Assembly: GCF_008727715.1 (NCBI RefSeq) | Contig: NZ_CP044218.1 | Span: 744,001 to 808,000, forward strand | Source: Mesorhizobium terrae | Lineage (GTDB): Bacteria; Pseudomonadota; Alphaproteobacteria; Rhizobiales; Rhizobiaceae | Direction: 5' to 3' | Length of the DNA: 64,000 nucleotides | In this document: positions 24,837 through 34,022 of the stretch, piece by piece | Layout of the letters: each line of letters begins with the position of its first letter | How positions within the stretch are numbered: position 1 is the stretch's first letter | Notes under the pieces: generated by a model | What the model was told of the DNA's origin: nothing | The model's database searches: none | The model's input: the letters and a program-made list of their open reading frames with translations, nothing else | Program-made: the position numbers and the translations under genes

Positions 24837-25916
24837 TCAGTTCGAAGTCGCGGCCTTGATACGCTCCAGCGCCTTGCCTTCCATATCTTCCAGGCCCGGC
24901 GGGATATTGGCGAAGAATTTCAGATTGGCCATGGCCTTGTCGTCGAACGCGACTTTGACCGCCGCCTTCTTGTCGTCCGGCAGCAGATCGACGCCGCCCT
25001 TGACCGCCGAGATGGCGCCGGTGGAGTCCGACATCAGCTTGACGATGTCGGGACGCAGCACAAAGTTGATCCATTTATAGGCGGCATCGTCAGCCTTACC
25101 CTTGCGCGGAATGGCAAACGTGTCGATCCAGGCCAATGCGCCGGTAGCCGGCGGGACGTAGACCAAGTTCTTGTTCTGCCCGTACAGCTTGAAGGCCGTC
25201 GAATCCCAGGTTTCGGACGCGATCACCTCGCCCGAGAGCAACAGAGTGGAGAGATCATCGCCGCCGTTCCAGTAGGTCTTCACATTGCTCTTGCAGGCGA
25301 TCAGCTTGTCGGTCACCTCATCGAGCATCTTCTGGTAGCCTGCCTTGTCGGCATAGAGCGCGAACGGGTCCTTGCCCAGGGAGAAGGCGGTGCCGAGCAG
25401 GATGGTGCGCTTCAGGCGCATCGAGGTGCGGCCCTTGTATTGCGGATCGCACAGATCGCCCCAGCCCTTGACGTTCGGCGCCTTGCTGATGTCGGCAATC
25501 AGGCCGGACGTGCCCCACTGATGCGGCACGGCGTAGACCTTGCCGTCGATGGTGGTATTGGCCTTGACCGCTTCGAGAAGGTTGTCCTGCATCGTCGCCG
25601 TATTGATCTTCGTCAGATCCATCGGCTTGTAGATGTCGTATTCCTTCTGCGCGGCGAGGATGCGGTCGTGGCTCGGCTGCGCGAGGTCGAAACCAGCACC
25701 GCCGGTGGCGCGCAGCTTGGCGATGATTTCTTCATTGTTGGAGAGTGTCACCTCGACGTTGATATCGGGGTTTTCCTTCTCGAAAAGCTGCACGACATTG
25801 TCAGGTGCATAGCCACCCCAGGTCAAAAGCCGCAGCTTCTCGGCATGGGCCGCGCCCGAGATCGTCATCAGCGCCGCGGCGCCGATCAACCCTGCCGCCA
25901 GTTTCCTCAAAATCAT
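24837..25916 (-). CDS. potD: Periplasmic spermidine/putrescine-type substrate-binding protein
   Basis: A 359-aa protein with a 25-residue signal peptide (AGLIGAAALMTISGAAHA) and the PotD-like fold: LRLLTWGGYAPDNVV near the mature N-terminus, FDLAQPSHDRI, YAVPHQWGTSGL and the late WINFVLRP. It captures the substrate in the periplasm for the PotABC-type complex downstream. It is the first gene of the transporter operon; 133 bp separate it from the aldehyde dehydrogenase gene, and a candidate MocR operator lies in that gap at 26002-26016. The ligand is uncertain, since PotD-like proteins also bind other cationic or opine-like compounds. Confidence 0.87.
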   Translation of the reverse strand: MILRKLAAGLIGAAALMTISGAAHAEKLRLLTWGGYAPDNVVQLFEKENPDINVEVTLSNNEEIIAKLRATGGAGFDLAQPSHDRILAAQKEYDIYKPMDLTKINTATMQDNLLEAVKANTTIDGKVYAVPHQWGTSGLIADISKAPNVKGWGDLCDPQYKGRTSMRLKRTILLGTAFSLGKDPFALYADKAGYQKMLDEVTDKLIACKSNVKTYWNGGDDLSTLLLSGEVIASETWDSTAFKLYGQNKNLVYVPPATGALAWIDTFAIPRKGKADDAAYKWINFVLRPDIVKLMSDSTGAISAVKGGVDLLPDDKKAAVKVAFDDKAMANLKFFANIPPGLEDMEGKALERIKAATSN

Positions 25917-26001
25917 TGATTTCTCCCATTGTTGGCCCGCTTCTGATTTCGATCAGGCTCATTATTTCCAGACAACCATGCGAGGGGCGGTCCTGGTGAA
26001 A

Positions 26002-26016
26002 AAGGTCCACTTTCGA
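26002..26016. promoter_or_regulatory. Candidate MocR operator, site 1
   Basis: AAGGTCCACTTTCGA occurs here, about 86 bp before the potD start, and again at 28695-28709 between the dehydratase gene and mocR. Both are followed by an inverted half (CTTTC-gat-GAAAG here). Two exact 15-mers at the two promoters of one cluster are very unlikely by chance, so this is probably the binding site of the MocR-type regulator. Confidence 0.65.
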
Positions 26017-26049
26017 TGAAAGATCATACCGCTTGGGCAAGAGCTTTCA

Positions 26050-27528
26050 TCAGAGGCGGATCGTCACTGCCTTGGTCTTGCAATAGCTGGCAACGGCGAT
26101 AAGCCCCTTTTCCCGGCCGATGCCGGAACGGCGGTTGCCGCCGAAGGGTGTCTCGATGCCGCCGGCAAAATATTCGTTCACATAGACCTGGCCGGCATCG
26201 ACATCCCTGGCGATACGATGCGCCTTCGAAAGATCGCGGGTGAAAAGACCAGCGACCAGGGCGAAGTCGGTGCAGTTTGCCGCGGCGATCGCCTCCTCCG
26301 CGCTGTCGACGACCTGGACGGCAAGCACCGGTCCGAAAATCTCTTCCTGCACGACCGGATCGTCCCACCTGACGCGATCGAGGACGGTCGGTTCGAAGAA
26401 CCAACCTTTACCGGTAGCGGGATCGGTTGTGACGTTGCCGCCAACGGTGACTTCGACGCCGCGCGCCTTGGCGTCCACCACATAAGAGGACACCTTGCGC
26501 AGATGCTCGGCCGAATTGATCGCGCCGAAATTGACGCCTTCCGACAGACCATGGCCGATGCGCAGGGCGCGGGCACGGGCGACGAGTTTCTCGATGAACT
26601 CGGCGTGGATGGAGCGTTCGATCACCAGACGCGAACCGGCGGAGCAGATCTGGCCGGCATTCTCGAAAATCGCGCCGACGACATTGTCGAGCGCCACACC
26701 GAGATCGGCGTCGGCCAACACGATGTTGGGTGATTTGCCGCCCAGTTCGAGCGTCACGGAGGCGACGTTCTGGGCTGCCATCTTCATCACATGGATGCCC
26801 GTCGCCGTGGACCCCGTGAAAGTCACATGCCGGACATCGGGGTGGGACACCAGCGGCGCGCCCGCAGCGGCGCCGGTTCCGGTCACGACATTGCAGACGC
26901 CAGGCGGCAGGCCGGCCTGAACCAGGATCTCCGCCAGAAGCAGCGCCGTCATCGGCGTCTGTTCGGCCGGCTTGACGACAGCCGTACAACCAGCGGCGAG
27001 CGCCGGCGCGACCGAGCGGCAGGCGGTCGATAGCGGATAGTTCCACGGCACGATATGCGCGGTGACGCCAACCGGCTCCTCGATCGAATAGGACGTGTAG
27101 TCCGGGCCAAGCGGGTAGGCCTTGCCCTCATGCTTGTCGGCGGCCCCGGCATAATAGTCGAAGGCTCGGGCGGAGCCCCGGACGTCGCCACGCGCCTCGG
27201 CAAGCGTCTTGCCACTGTCGAGGACCTCCGCCACGGCCAGACGTTCGGCATTCTCGCGGATCAGGGCGGCGGCTTTCGCCAGGATACGCCCCCGCCCAGT
27301 GGGTGACAGCTTGCGCCATTCGCCCTGCCCCGCCTGCTTGGCGCTGGCGACGGCATCAATCACATCGTCGGCGCCGCCGGCGGCGAATTCCGCATGGATC
27401 TCGGCGCGGCCGGGATCGAATGTCGGCATCGTCGCCCTCGAATGCGACGCCCGCCATTCGCCATCGATGAAATGGCGCGATGGCAGGAGACCCGAAGCTG
27501 GGCTGTTCGTCGCGGGCAAGGTGGCCAT
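26050..27528 (-). CDS. NAD(P)-dependent aldehyde dehydrogenase
   Basis: A 492-aa member of the aldehyde dehydrogenase superfamily. Key residues are visible: Asn163 in PWNYP, NAD-binding FTGSTATG (about 237-244), Glu261 in LELGGKSP and nucleophile Cys295 in GQICSAG. It oxidises an aldehyde to the acid. The start ATG overlaps the stop of the dehydratase gene (TGATG), so the two are co-translated. The neighbouring dehydratase gives a keto-deoxy acid or aldehyde in many sugar-acid pathways, and an ALDH would complete it to a central intermediate. Betaine-aldehyde or gamma-aminobutyraldehyde substrates are the alternative given the polyamine-like transporter. Confidence 0.88.
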   Translation of the reverse strand: MATLPATNSPASGLLPSRHFIDGEWRASHSRATMPTFDPGRAEIHAEFAAGGADDVIDAVASAKQAGQGEWRKLSPTGRGRILAKAAALIRENAERLAVAEVLDSGKTLAEARGDVRGSARAFDYYAGAADKHEGKAYPLGPDYTSYSIEEPVGVTAHIVPWNYPLSTACRSVAPALAAGCTAVVKPAEQTPMTALLLAEILVQAGLPPGVCNVVTGTGAAAGAPLVSHPDVRHVTFTGSTATGIHVMKMAAQNVASVTLELGGKSPNIVLADADLGVALDNVVGAIFENAGQICSAGSRLVIERSIHAEFIEKLVARARALRIGHGLSEGVNFGAINSAEHLRKVSSYVVDAKARGVEVTVGGNVTTDPATGKGWFFEPTVLDRVRWDDPVVQEEIFGPVLAVQVVDSAEEAIAAANCTDFALVAGLFTRDLSKAHRIARDVDAGQVYVNEYFAGGIETPFGGNRRSGIGREKGLIAVASYCKTKAVTIRL

Positions 27529-28631
27529 CACGCGGCCTCGCTCATCTGATAGCTCGATTTGGCAAGCCATTCGGGATCGACCTCGATGCCCCATCCCGGT
27601 TCGTCCGAAACGGCGACCATGCCGTTTTCCACCGTATAGGGCGATTTGACGAACAGCCCTTCCTGCCAGGGATAGTAATCGGGCCCCTCGATCGAGAACT
27701 CAAGATATTTGCCGGCGCCCTCGATAGCGCGCAGGAGATGCATGGTGAACAGCGTCACCAGCCCCAGATTTGCACTATGCGGTGTCACTGGTAGGCCTGC
27801 GGCCCTCGCCATGGCGCATACACGTAGGGTGCGGCTGATGCCGCCGAGATAGAGTATGTCCGGCTGCACGATGTCGACGGCGCGCATCTCGATCATGCGG
27901 CGCCAGGTCTGGATCTCGCAGTCCTGTTCGCCGCCGGTCACGGCAATGTCGAGCGCATCCGTGACCTCTTTGGTCTGCTCGAGTTCCCAGTAGAGGCACG
28001 GCTCCTCGAAATGCTCGATGCCATTGTCCTTCAACAGGGCGCCGACTTCGATCGCGCGCCGGGGCGAAAAGCCGCTATTGGCGTCGACGAGAAGTGCCGC
28101 CTTGTCGCCCAGCGCCTTGCGGATGGTTGGAATAATGTCCTCGGTCCGTCCCGGCCATTCGTCGACGTCATGACCGTATTCGGCAGCGACGCGGAATTTG
28201 AAGGCGTCGAAGCCGAACTGGCCTTGCAGCCGCCTGAAACGCTCAGCCTCGGCGGCCGGCGTGATATCGCGCTTCATGGACGAGGCGTAGGCCCGCAATT
28301 TGCCGGGCGTGCCGCCAAGCAGGGAGACGACCGGCTGGCCTGCCAGCTTGCCGCGCAAATCCCAGATGGCGGTGTCCAGGCCGCCCAGCGCCCGCTTCAT
28401 GTAGGAGCCGGGGAATTTGTGCTCGCGCTCGATGACCCGATCGGTCAGCACATCGATATCGTCGAACGGCACGCCAAGCACATAGGGCGCGACCTGCCTG
28501 TGCAACACGCTCGACGTGATGTCGGAATTGTAGGTCGACACCTGGCCGGTGCCCTGCCTGCCTTCTTCATCCGTTATGCGAACGAAGCCGACATATTGCG
28601 TGGTGAACGTCTCGATGCGTTTGATCTTCAA
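27528..28631 (-). CDS. Enolase-superfamily (mandelate racemase/muconate lactonising type) sugar-acid dehydratase
   Basis: A 367-aa protein with the MR/MLE N-terminal cap (1-125) and a TIM-barrel domain. Visible residues: the KxR pair Lys145/Arg147 (KFR), metal ligands Asp183 (LVDANSG), Glu209 (HFEEP) and Glu235 (GGEQD), and the Asp258-His285 dyad (QPDILY; TPHSANLG). This fits acid-sugar dehydratases of the mandelate-racemase subgroup, which remove a proton alpha to a carboxylate and eliminate water. The start is TTG at 28631 with GAGG a few bases upstream. It heads the operon with the aldehyde dehydrogenase. Which acid it uses cannot be deduced. Confidence 0.85.
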   Translation of the reverse strand: MKIKRIETFTTQYVGFVRITDEEGRQGTGQVSTYNSDITSSVLHRQVAPYVLGVPFDDIDVLTDRVIEREHKFPGSYMKRALGGLDTAIWDLRGKLAGQPVVSLLGGTPGKLRAYASSMKRDITPAAEAERFRRLQGQFGFDAFKFRVAAEYGHDVDEWPGRTEDIIPTIRKALGDKAALLVDANSGFSPRRAIEVGALLKDNGIEHFEEPCLYWELEQTKEVTDALDIAVTGGEQDCEIQTWRRMIEMRAVDIVQPDILYLGGISRTLRVCAMARAAGLPVTPHSANLGLVTLFTMHLLRAIEGAGKYLEFSIEGPDYYPWQEGLFVKSPYTVENGMVAVSDEPGWGIEVDPEWLAKSSYQMSEAA

Positions 28632-28694
28632 GTCGGACCTCGGAAAACGTGCTGGTATCGTCTGGAACTATGAAATCGCAATGACATCCCCGGT

Positions 28695-28721
28695 AAGGTC
28701 CACTTTCGAAAAATCCGAAAG
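28695..28721. promoter_or_regulatory. Candidate MocR operator, site 2 (divergent promoter)
   Basis: The second copy of AAGGTCCACTTTCGA (28695-28709) lies in the 144-bp gap between the dehydratase gene (minus) and the mocR gene (plus). It overlaps an inverted repeat, CTTTCG (28703-28708) and CGAAAG (28716-28721). The position suits control of both the catabolic operon and the regulator itself. Confidence 0.65.
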
Positions 28722-28775
28722 CCGGTTATCCCCGACGGATGTAAATGGCGGCTCTCAAACCGAGGCGATGGTCAG

Positions 28776-30272
28776 ATGGTGAAACGGTCCGCCGGTGAGT
28801 TGCTATTCGCGATCGCCGTCGACCGTTCGCTCGACAAGTCGATCACCACGCAGGTCTACGCCGCCGTGCGGCAGTTGATCACCTCGGGCGCCTTGCCGAG
28901 CGGCAAGCGGCTGCCTTCGAGCCGCACACTCGCCAAGGAACTTGATATTTCGCGCACCACGGCATTGTCCGTGTTCGAGCGCCTGACGGCCGAAGGCCTC
29001 ATCGTCTCGCGAACCGGCTCGGGTTCCTATGTCTCGAACCTCGCTGAAACCAGCAAACCCGAGCGGTCGCTGACGGTACCGCCGCCGTCAGCACCCCCAT
29101 CGACAAGGCTTGCCGATATCATCGCCGACGCCTCACCGCGCTTTTTCCAGCGGTTGTCCCATCCGCACAAGCCGCGCGCCTTCATCACCGGCCTGCCTGA
29201 CTACGACGCCTTTCCGCTGGCGATCTGGGCGCGGCTAACCGCCAAGCACTGGCGTGAGCCACGCGATCAGGTCATGGGTTATTCCGACGCCCACGGTCAT
29301 CCCCGGCTCCGCGCGGCGATTGCCGAGCACCTTCGCGCAAATCGCGGCGTGTCCTGCGACACTGAGCAGATCTTCATCGTGAATGGCGCCCAGCAAGCGT
29401 TTGACCTCATCGGCCGCGTGCTCCTCAATCCCGGCGATCCGGTATGGTTCGAGAATCCAGGCGCCATCGGCGCGCGCAACAGCCTGATTGCCTGCGGAGC
29501 CCGTATGGTGCCGGTACCGGTCGACCGGGAAGGCATATCAGTCGAGGCCGGGCTTCGCCTGGCGCCGGATTTTCGCCTCGCCTTCGTGACGCCGTCGCAC
29601 CAGCATCCGATGGGCGTCGAGATGAGCCTTCGACGGCGCGGTGAATTGCTGACCGCCGCCAACGAGGGGGGCGCCTGGATCATCGAGGATGACTACGATG
29701 GTGAGTTCCGCTACGACGGACGACCATTGCCGACCCTGAAGAGCGCAGATACAGCCGAACGCGTCATCTATGTCGGTACATTCGCGAAGACCATGTTCCC
29801 AGCGCTGCGGCTGGGATTCTACATCGCACCGAAGCCACTCGTCTCGACCTTCCAGCGCATTTCCGGCGCCTTCCTGCAGGGCGTTCCTTCGAGCATCCAG
29901 GCCGTTCTCGCCGCCTTCATCGAGGACGGCCATTTCGCCACGCATCTGCGCCGCATGCGCGACATCTATGCCGGACGGCACGCCGCCTTCCACGAAGCGG
30001 CGGGCAAGCATCTGTCGGGCCTGCTCGACGTGCGCAACTCGGTCGCCGGTTTTCATCTCGTCGGCACTTTTGGTTCGCCCACGATGAACGAAGACAAGGT
30101 CTGCGCCGACGCTGACGCCGCCGGGCTGGCCGTTTCGCCAATCGGGCGGTTCTGCATCGAAAGATCAAACGTCGACAAAGGGCTTGTGCTGGGTGTCGCC
30201 GCGATCGATCAGCGCACCATTCGCAAGGGCGTGGAGACGCTCGCTTCCGTTCTGGAGAAAAACTGGGGCTAG
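28776..30272 (+). CDS. MocR-family (GntR-HTH/aminotransferase) transcriptional regulator
   Basis: A 498-aa protein with a GntR winged helix (about 20-90; [17 protein letters not shown]) joined to a fold-type I aminotransferase domain (about 120-490). The PLP lysine is in GTFAKTMFP (about residue 338), and [14 protein letters not shown] carries the conserved cofactor Asp. MocR proteins sense amino compounds through PLP and bind paired sites. It is divergent from the dehydratase-ALDH operon and two copies of a 15-bp motif flank the regulated promoters. It most likely activates the whole cluster 21945-31896 in response to an amine or amino acid, which supports an amine-derived substrate. Confidence 0.9.
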   Translation: MVKRSAGELLFAIAVDRSLDKSITTQVYAAVRQLITSGALPSGKRLPSSRTLAKELDISRTTALSVFERLTAEGLIVSRTGSGSYVSNLAETSKPERSLTVPPPSAPPSTRLADIIADASPRFFQRLSHPHKPRAFITGLPDYDAFPLAIWARLTAKHWREPRDQVMGYSDAHGHPRLRAAIAEHLRANRGVSCDTEQIFIVNGAQQAFDLIGRVLLNPGDPVWFENPGAIGARNSLIACGARMVPVPVDREGISVEAGLRLAPDFRLAFVTPSHQHPMGVEMSLRRRGELLTAANEGGAWIIEDDYDGEFRYDGRPLPTLKSADTAERVIYVGTFAKTMFPALRLGFYIAPKPLVSTFQRISGAFLQGVPSSIQAVLAAFIEDGHFATHLRRMRDIYAGRHAAFHEAAGKHLSGLLDVRNSVAGFHLVGTFGSPTMNEDKVCADADAAGLAVSPIGRFCIERSNVDKGLVLGVAAIDQRTIRKGVETLASVLEKNWG

Positions 30273-30279
30273 CCAGCGA

Positions 30280-31896
30280 TCAGCGAGCGTCCTCGAGGAT
30301 CATCGCTGCGCCTTTTTCCGCCACCATGATGGTCGGCGCGTTGATATTGCCGGATGTCACGTTCGGGAAAACCGAGGCGTCGACGACGCGCAGCCCTTGC
30401 AGGCCATGCACGCGCAGCCGCGCGTCGACCACATTGCGCCCGTCATCAGGGCCCATGCGGCAGGTGCACGAAGCATGAAACACACTGCCGGACCGGGCGC
30501 GGATATCCGCGATCAACGCGTCCTCGTCTTGCGTCGCCATGCCGGGCTTCATCTCCTCGACGATGACAGCACGCATGGCGGGCGCCTCGGCGATCCGGCG
30601 TATCAGCCGGACGCCGGCAAGCATCTGCTCCATATCCCCCGGCGCCGAAAGGTAATTCGGCTCGATGACCGGGCCGGCCTTGACATCGGGCGATTCAATC
30701 TCGATCGAGCCGCGGCTCGCCGGCCGGCAGGGCTGAATGCCGATGAAGAAACCGGGAAACGGATCAGGCAATGTGAGCCGCCGCACACCGGGCGTCGGCT
30801 TGCTGTAGCTGACCGGCGAGAAATAGAGCTGGGTATCGACCCGATCGAGCCCGGTGCTGGATTTGACGAAGCCGCCGGCCTGGTTGACGCTCAGCGACAG
30901 CGGCCCATTGCGAAACAAGACGTAGCGGGCGCCGAGCAGGAGCCGTCCCCACCAGGGACGCAGTTGCGAATTGAGCGTGCCCACGCGCGAGTGGTAAAGA
31001 TAGTCGATACCCAGATGGTCCTGCAGGTTCCGACCTACCCCCGGCATGTCCTTCACCAAGAGCTTGCCGAACCTCTGCAGCAGAGCGCCGGGACCAACAC
31101 CCGAATGCTGCAGCAGAACCGGTGAATGCACCGCTCCGGCGGACAGGATGATTTCCCGCCTGGCGTTCGCGATCTGGCGCACCCCATTGATTTCATACTC
31201 GACGCCGACCGCACGGGAGCCGTCGAAAAGGATCCGGGTCGCGAATGCACCAGTGACGACCTTCAGGTTCGGACGGCCCGTGACAGGGTGCAGAAAGGCT
31301 GTTGAGGAAGAAGCGCGAAATCCCTTTTTCGTACTGATCTGATAGACTGAAACTCCTTCCTGCTGCTCGCTATTATAGTCAGGCGTTTTGCGAAAACCGG
31401 CCTGCTCGGCAGCCAGCAGCCAGTCCCGGCACAGGGGGTGCACCGAAGGAGCCATGTCGGTGACATGCAACTCGCCATTGCCGCCCCGCATGATGTCGCC
31501 ACCCCGCTCGAAGGTCTCTATCGACCTGAAGAAGGGCAGGACATCATCCCAGCCCCAACCGGGATTGCCGGCTTGTTTCCAATCGTCAAAGTCGTGCCGC
31601 TGGCCGCGCACAAAGACCATGGCGTTGATGGAGGACGACCCGCCGAGCACCTTGCCGCGTGGCCAATAGCTGCGGCGCCCGGCAAGCGCTTCCTGCGGCC
31701 CGGTCTCGAATTTCCAGTTCACCTTGGGATTATAGAAACTGTGGCCATAGCCGATGGGCATGCGGATCATGAAGCGGCGATCGCTACCGCCGGCCTCAAG
31801 CAACAGGACTCGATATTTACCCGACCGGGTCAAACGATTGGCAAGCACACAGCCCGCCGAGCCAGCGCCAACGACAATGAAATCAAACTCGGCCAA
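30280..31896 (-). CDS. GMC-family FAD oxidoreductase (choline dehydrogenase-like)
   Basis: A 538-aa flavoprotein: FAD-binding VVGAGSAG near the N-terminus, GMC signature 1 around [15 protein letters not shown], and signature 2 around [19 protein letters not shown]. Near the C-terminus, [11 protein letters not shown] carries the His, and [18 protein letters not shown] the Asn, of the usual His-Asn catalytic pair. The start is TTG at 31896 behind GAGGGCGG; the longer frame has no family-like N-terminus. It converges with mocR, 7 bp apart, and could oxidise an alcohol to the aldehyde used by the ALDH. It is transcribed separately from that operon. Family members act on choline, short alcohols and polyethylene glycol; the substrate here is unknown. 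Confidence 0.87.
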   Translation of the reverse strand: MAEFDFIVVGAGSAGCVLANRLTRSGKYRVLLLEAGGSDRRFMIRMPIGYGHSFYNPKVNWKFETGPQEALAGRRSYWPRGKVLGGSSSINAMVFVRGQRHDFDDWKQAGNPGWGWDDVLPFFRSIETFERGGDIMRGGNGELHVTDMAPSVHPLCRDWLLAAEQAGFRKTPDYNSEQQEGVSVYQISTKKGFRASSSTAFLHPVTGRPNLKVVTGAFATRILFDGSRAVGVEYEINGVRQIANARREIILSAGAVHSPVLLQHSGVGPGALLQRFGKLLVKDMPGVGRNLQDHLGIDYLYHSRVGTLNSQLRPWWGRLLLGARYVLFRNGPLSLSVNQAGGFVKSSTGLDRVDTQLYFSPVSYSKPTPGVRRLTLPDPFPGFFIGIQPCRPASRGSIEIESPDVKAGPVIEPNYLSAPGDMEQMLAGVRLIRRIAEAPAMRAVIVEEMKPGMATQDEDALIADIRARSGSVFHASCTCRMGPDDGRNVVDARLRVHGLQGLRVVDASVFPNVTSGNINAPTIMVAEKGAAMILEDAR

Positions 31897-31964
31897 TGTC
31901 CGCCCTCTGCAACCAGATCCGTTTCTACAGGAGCGAAACGCGCGACAAAGGAGCCATTTCAAGA

Positions 31965-32328
31965 AGAGTTCACAGCCAATTCGGCGATCGGCAAAGGCAA
32001 CCGGGCGGTGATACTGGCGCTCGAACTGTCGCCCAAGCAACAAGGGTTCGTCGCCTCCAATACCGGGTCTTTGGCCGAGGTATGGCAGGATTACGAGGCG
32101 ATCATCTATCGTTTCATGATCGATCGCCGCTAACAAGGCAAAGACCTTGGCCGCGCCGCGGTCGCCTAGGCGCTGCAGGAGATGGCGCGCCTTAGCCACA
32201 TCCGCTGCGTTTCGATCTGCTACAACCGGAGAACGAGGCGGCATGTCCCTTTATGCCAGTTTCGATTTCGTCGAGCAGGGATTGGACGAGGACGACGAGC
32301 TGATGCCGTGCTCGAGTTGAGCCGGTAA
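31965..32328 (+). pseudogene. GNAT acetyltransferase remnant
   Basis: Across three frames one can read ELSPKQQGFVASNTGSLAEV, FMIDRR, then after a stop QGKDLGRAAVAxALQEMAR and, in another frame, SLYASFDFVEQGLDEDDELM. In order these are the N-terminal strand, the pre-acetyl-CoA segment, the QGxGxGRA acetyl-CoA loop (here QGKDLGRA) and the C-terminal YxxxGF element of a GNAT acetyltransferase of the PaiA/spermidine type. Two stops and at least one frameshift interrupt it. It lies beside the polyamine-like cluster. Confidence 0.7.
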
Positions 32329-33356
32329 CGCCTTGCGCGGCCGGCCGGAAAGCACCCGCCTGCGATCGAGGCTGCCGTGGATCGGGCACTGCCGCCCTCG
32401 CGCCGCCCGGCTGCCGTCGCATTCAAGCGGGGACGAACAGGATCTTCTGCCGTCGGACAGCGCCTCCATCGCCACGCGCGAAAAGGGGGCGCGCCGCCAG
32501 CGGAGCGGGGCGCCACATCGTGCATGAATTGCCGCGATGTATAGGGCTCGCGGACCTCGCCGTATTGCGGGGTCACCCAGGAGACCCTATCTAGCCGGCG
32601 GCTATCGTCGGTTCAATTGCACATGACGACGAGATGGCCGTAGCGGTCGCCGCGCGGTCCGGCCTGTCCTACATGGCTTTGAATGGCTGAGAGCATCATC
32701 TGATCTGTTCCAACTCGCCGTTGTCATCAGGGCCGAGTTCTTCTTCTGCCGCGGATGCGTCTATGAATCCGCACATAGGCCGGGTAGAACGGACAAGAGG
32801 TCGGGGTGCAGGCTGATCTCGAATCGTCTTCCAGTGGCGTGAGCGCCTTGGAAACCGGCAGATTCGCCGATCACTGGCCTATTCACCGGTACCCCGTTCA
32901 AGCCACTGATCCTGTGTTTCGTGGACTGGGACTAACCCGTATCAATCGACCACAAGGCCCCGCCAGCAAAATCCTTGAGGAGACGTAGGTTGGAGTGCTC
33001 GGGGCCTAATTTGCGGCTAATTCGGGTGATCCAGAGCTGCGTCGATGACTTAACAGTTGAAGGAATCGACATGATTGCCGCCATCAAGATGCAGGGCACC
33101 TCAGGCGGCATCACGCTCCTCGCTCGCAATCCGGTTCCCAATGCGGCGGTCCGCAGCAGTTCGGCCACCATCGCGCAATGGCTGTTGGAACGTGGGAACT
33201 GACAGCTTTGGCGACATGCGACGAGCGGGTGTCGGCCCTGCCTGTCCGGCTCTACGAGGGCGGCGTCCAACTTCTCAGGCCGAGATGCTGGCACCTCACC
33301 CCGCGCAACAATGCCCGAATTGGGAATAGGACGCCATATTCAAATGGGGAAATTGG
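32329..33356. other. Gene-poor stretch
   Basis: About 1 kb without a supported gene. Frames here are short and lack family signatures or good ribosome sites. A 43-codon frame at 33071-33202 has AAGGA upstream but nothing else in its favour. The promoter of the two-component system should lie in the last 100-150 bp. Confidence 0.5.
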
Positions 33357-34022
33357 ATGCGCGTCCTATTGATCGAAGATGACAGGATGATCGGGGCCGG
33401 CCTGTCGACGGCTCTGGCCCGTCAAGGCATGAGTGTCGACTGGGTGCGCACCGGTCCAGACGGTTCCGAAGCACTGGCCTGCGGCGGTTACACGCTTGTG
33501 CTTCTCGATCTTAGTCTCCCTGGTCATTCTGGCATCGACGTTCTGAAATCAGCCCGACGTGCCGGAATCCATACGCCTGTTCTGATCATTACGGCGCGAG
33601 ACGGGTTGGATGATCGTGTCGCCGGTCTTGATGTAGGTGCCGACGACTACATCGTAAAACCATTTGAGACACGCGAGTTGCTAGCGCGAATGCGGGCGGT
33701 CCTGCGACGTCACAACGGCGCGGCGCAGTCGTTGCTGGTCGCCGGCGAAACGACGCTCGATATTGCCAGCCATGAAGTGAGCTATCTCGGAGCAACCATC
33801 ATGTTGCCGGCGCGGGAGTTCGCGCTAATGAACGCTCTTGTGGAGCGGCCTGGCGCGATCTTGTCGCGTTCACAAATCGAGGAACGGATTTACGGCTGGG
33901 GCGAAGAGGTCGAGAGCAACGCAGTCGACGTTCTCATTCATTCCATTCGCAAGAAATTCGATAGGAACATTATCCGCAATGTGCGCGGCGCCGGCTGGAT
34001 GGTGCCAAAGAGCCGATCATGA
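33357..34022 (+). CDS. OmpR-family response regulator (QseB/TctD-like)
   Basis: A 221-aa protein with a receiver domain (1-118) and winged-helix DNA-binding domain (125-220). Phospho-acceptor Asp51 (VLLDLSLPG), acidic pair Glu7-Asp8 and Lys101 (IVKPFE) are all present. The output domain ends RNVRGAGWMVP, the usual wing segment. The sensor kinase gene overlaps its stop by 4 bp. It should bind the promoters of this region; the PepSY, PAP2 and DUF347-leader genes immediately downstream are natural targets, by analogy with PhoPQ/QseBC/PmrAB systems that control envelope modification. Confidence 0.9.
   Translation: MRVLLIEDDRMIGAGLSTALARQGMSVDWVRTGPDGSEALACGGYTLVLLDLSLPGHSGIDVLKSARRAGIHTPVLIITARDGLDDRVAGLDVGADDYIVKPFETRELLARMRAVLRRHNGAAQSLLVAGETTLDIASHEVSYLGATIMLPAREFALMNALVERPGAILSRSQIEERIYGWGEEVESNAVDVLIHSIRKKFDRNIIRNVRGAGWMVPKSRS

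Noticed and set aside
32220..32576. 118-codon minus-strand frame
   Set aside because: It overlaps the GNAT remnant and has an Arg/Ala/Gly-rich artefactual composition.
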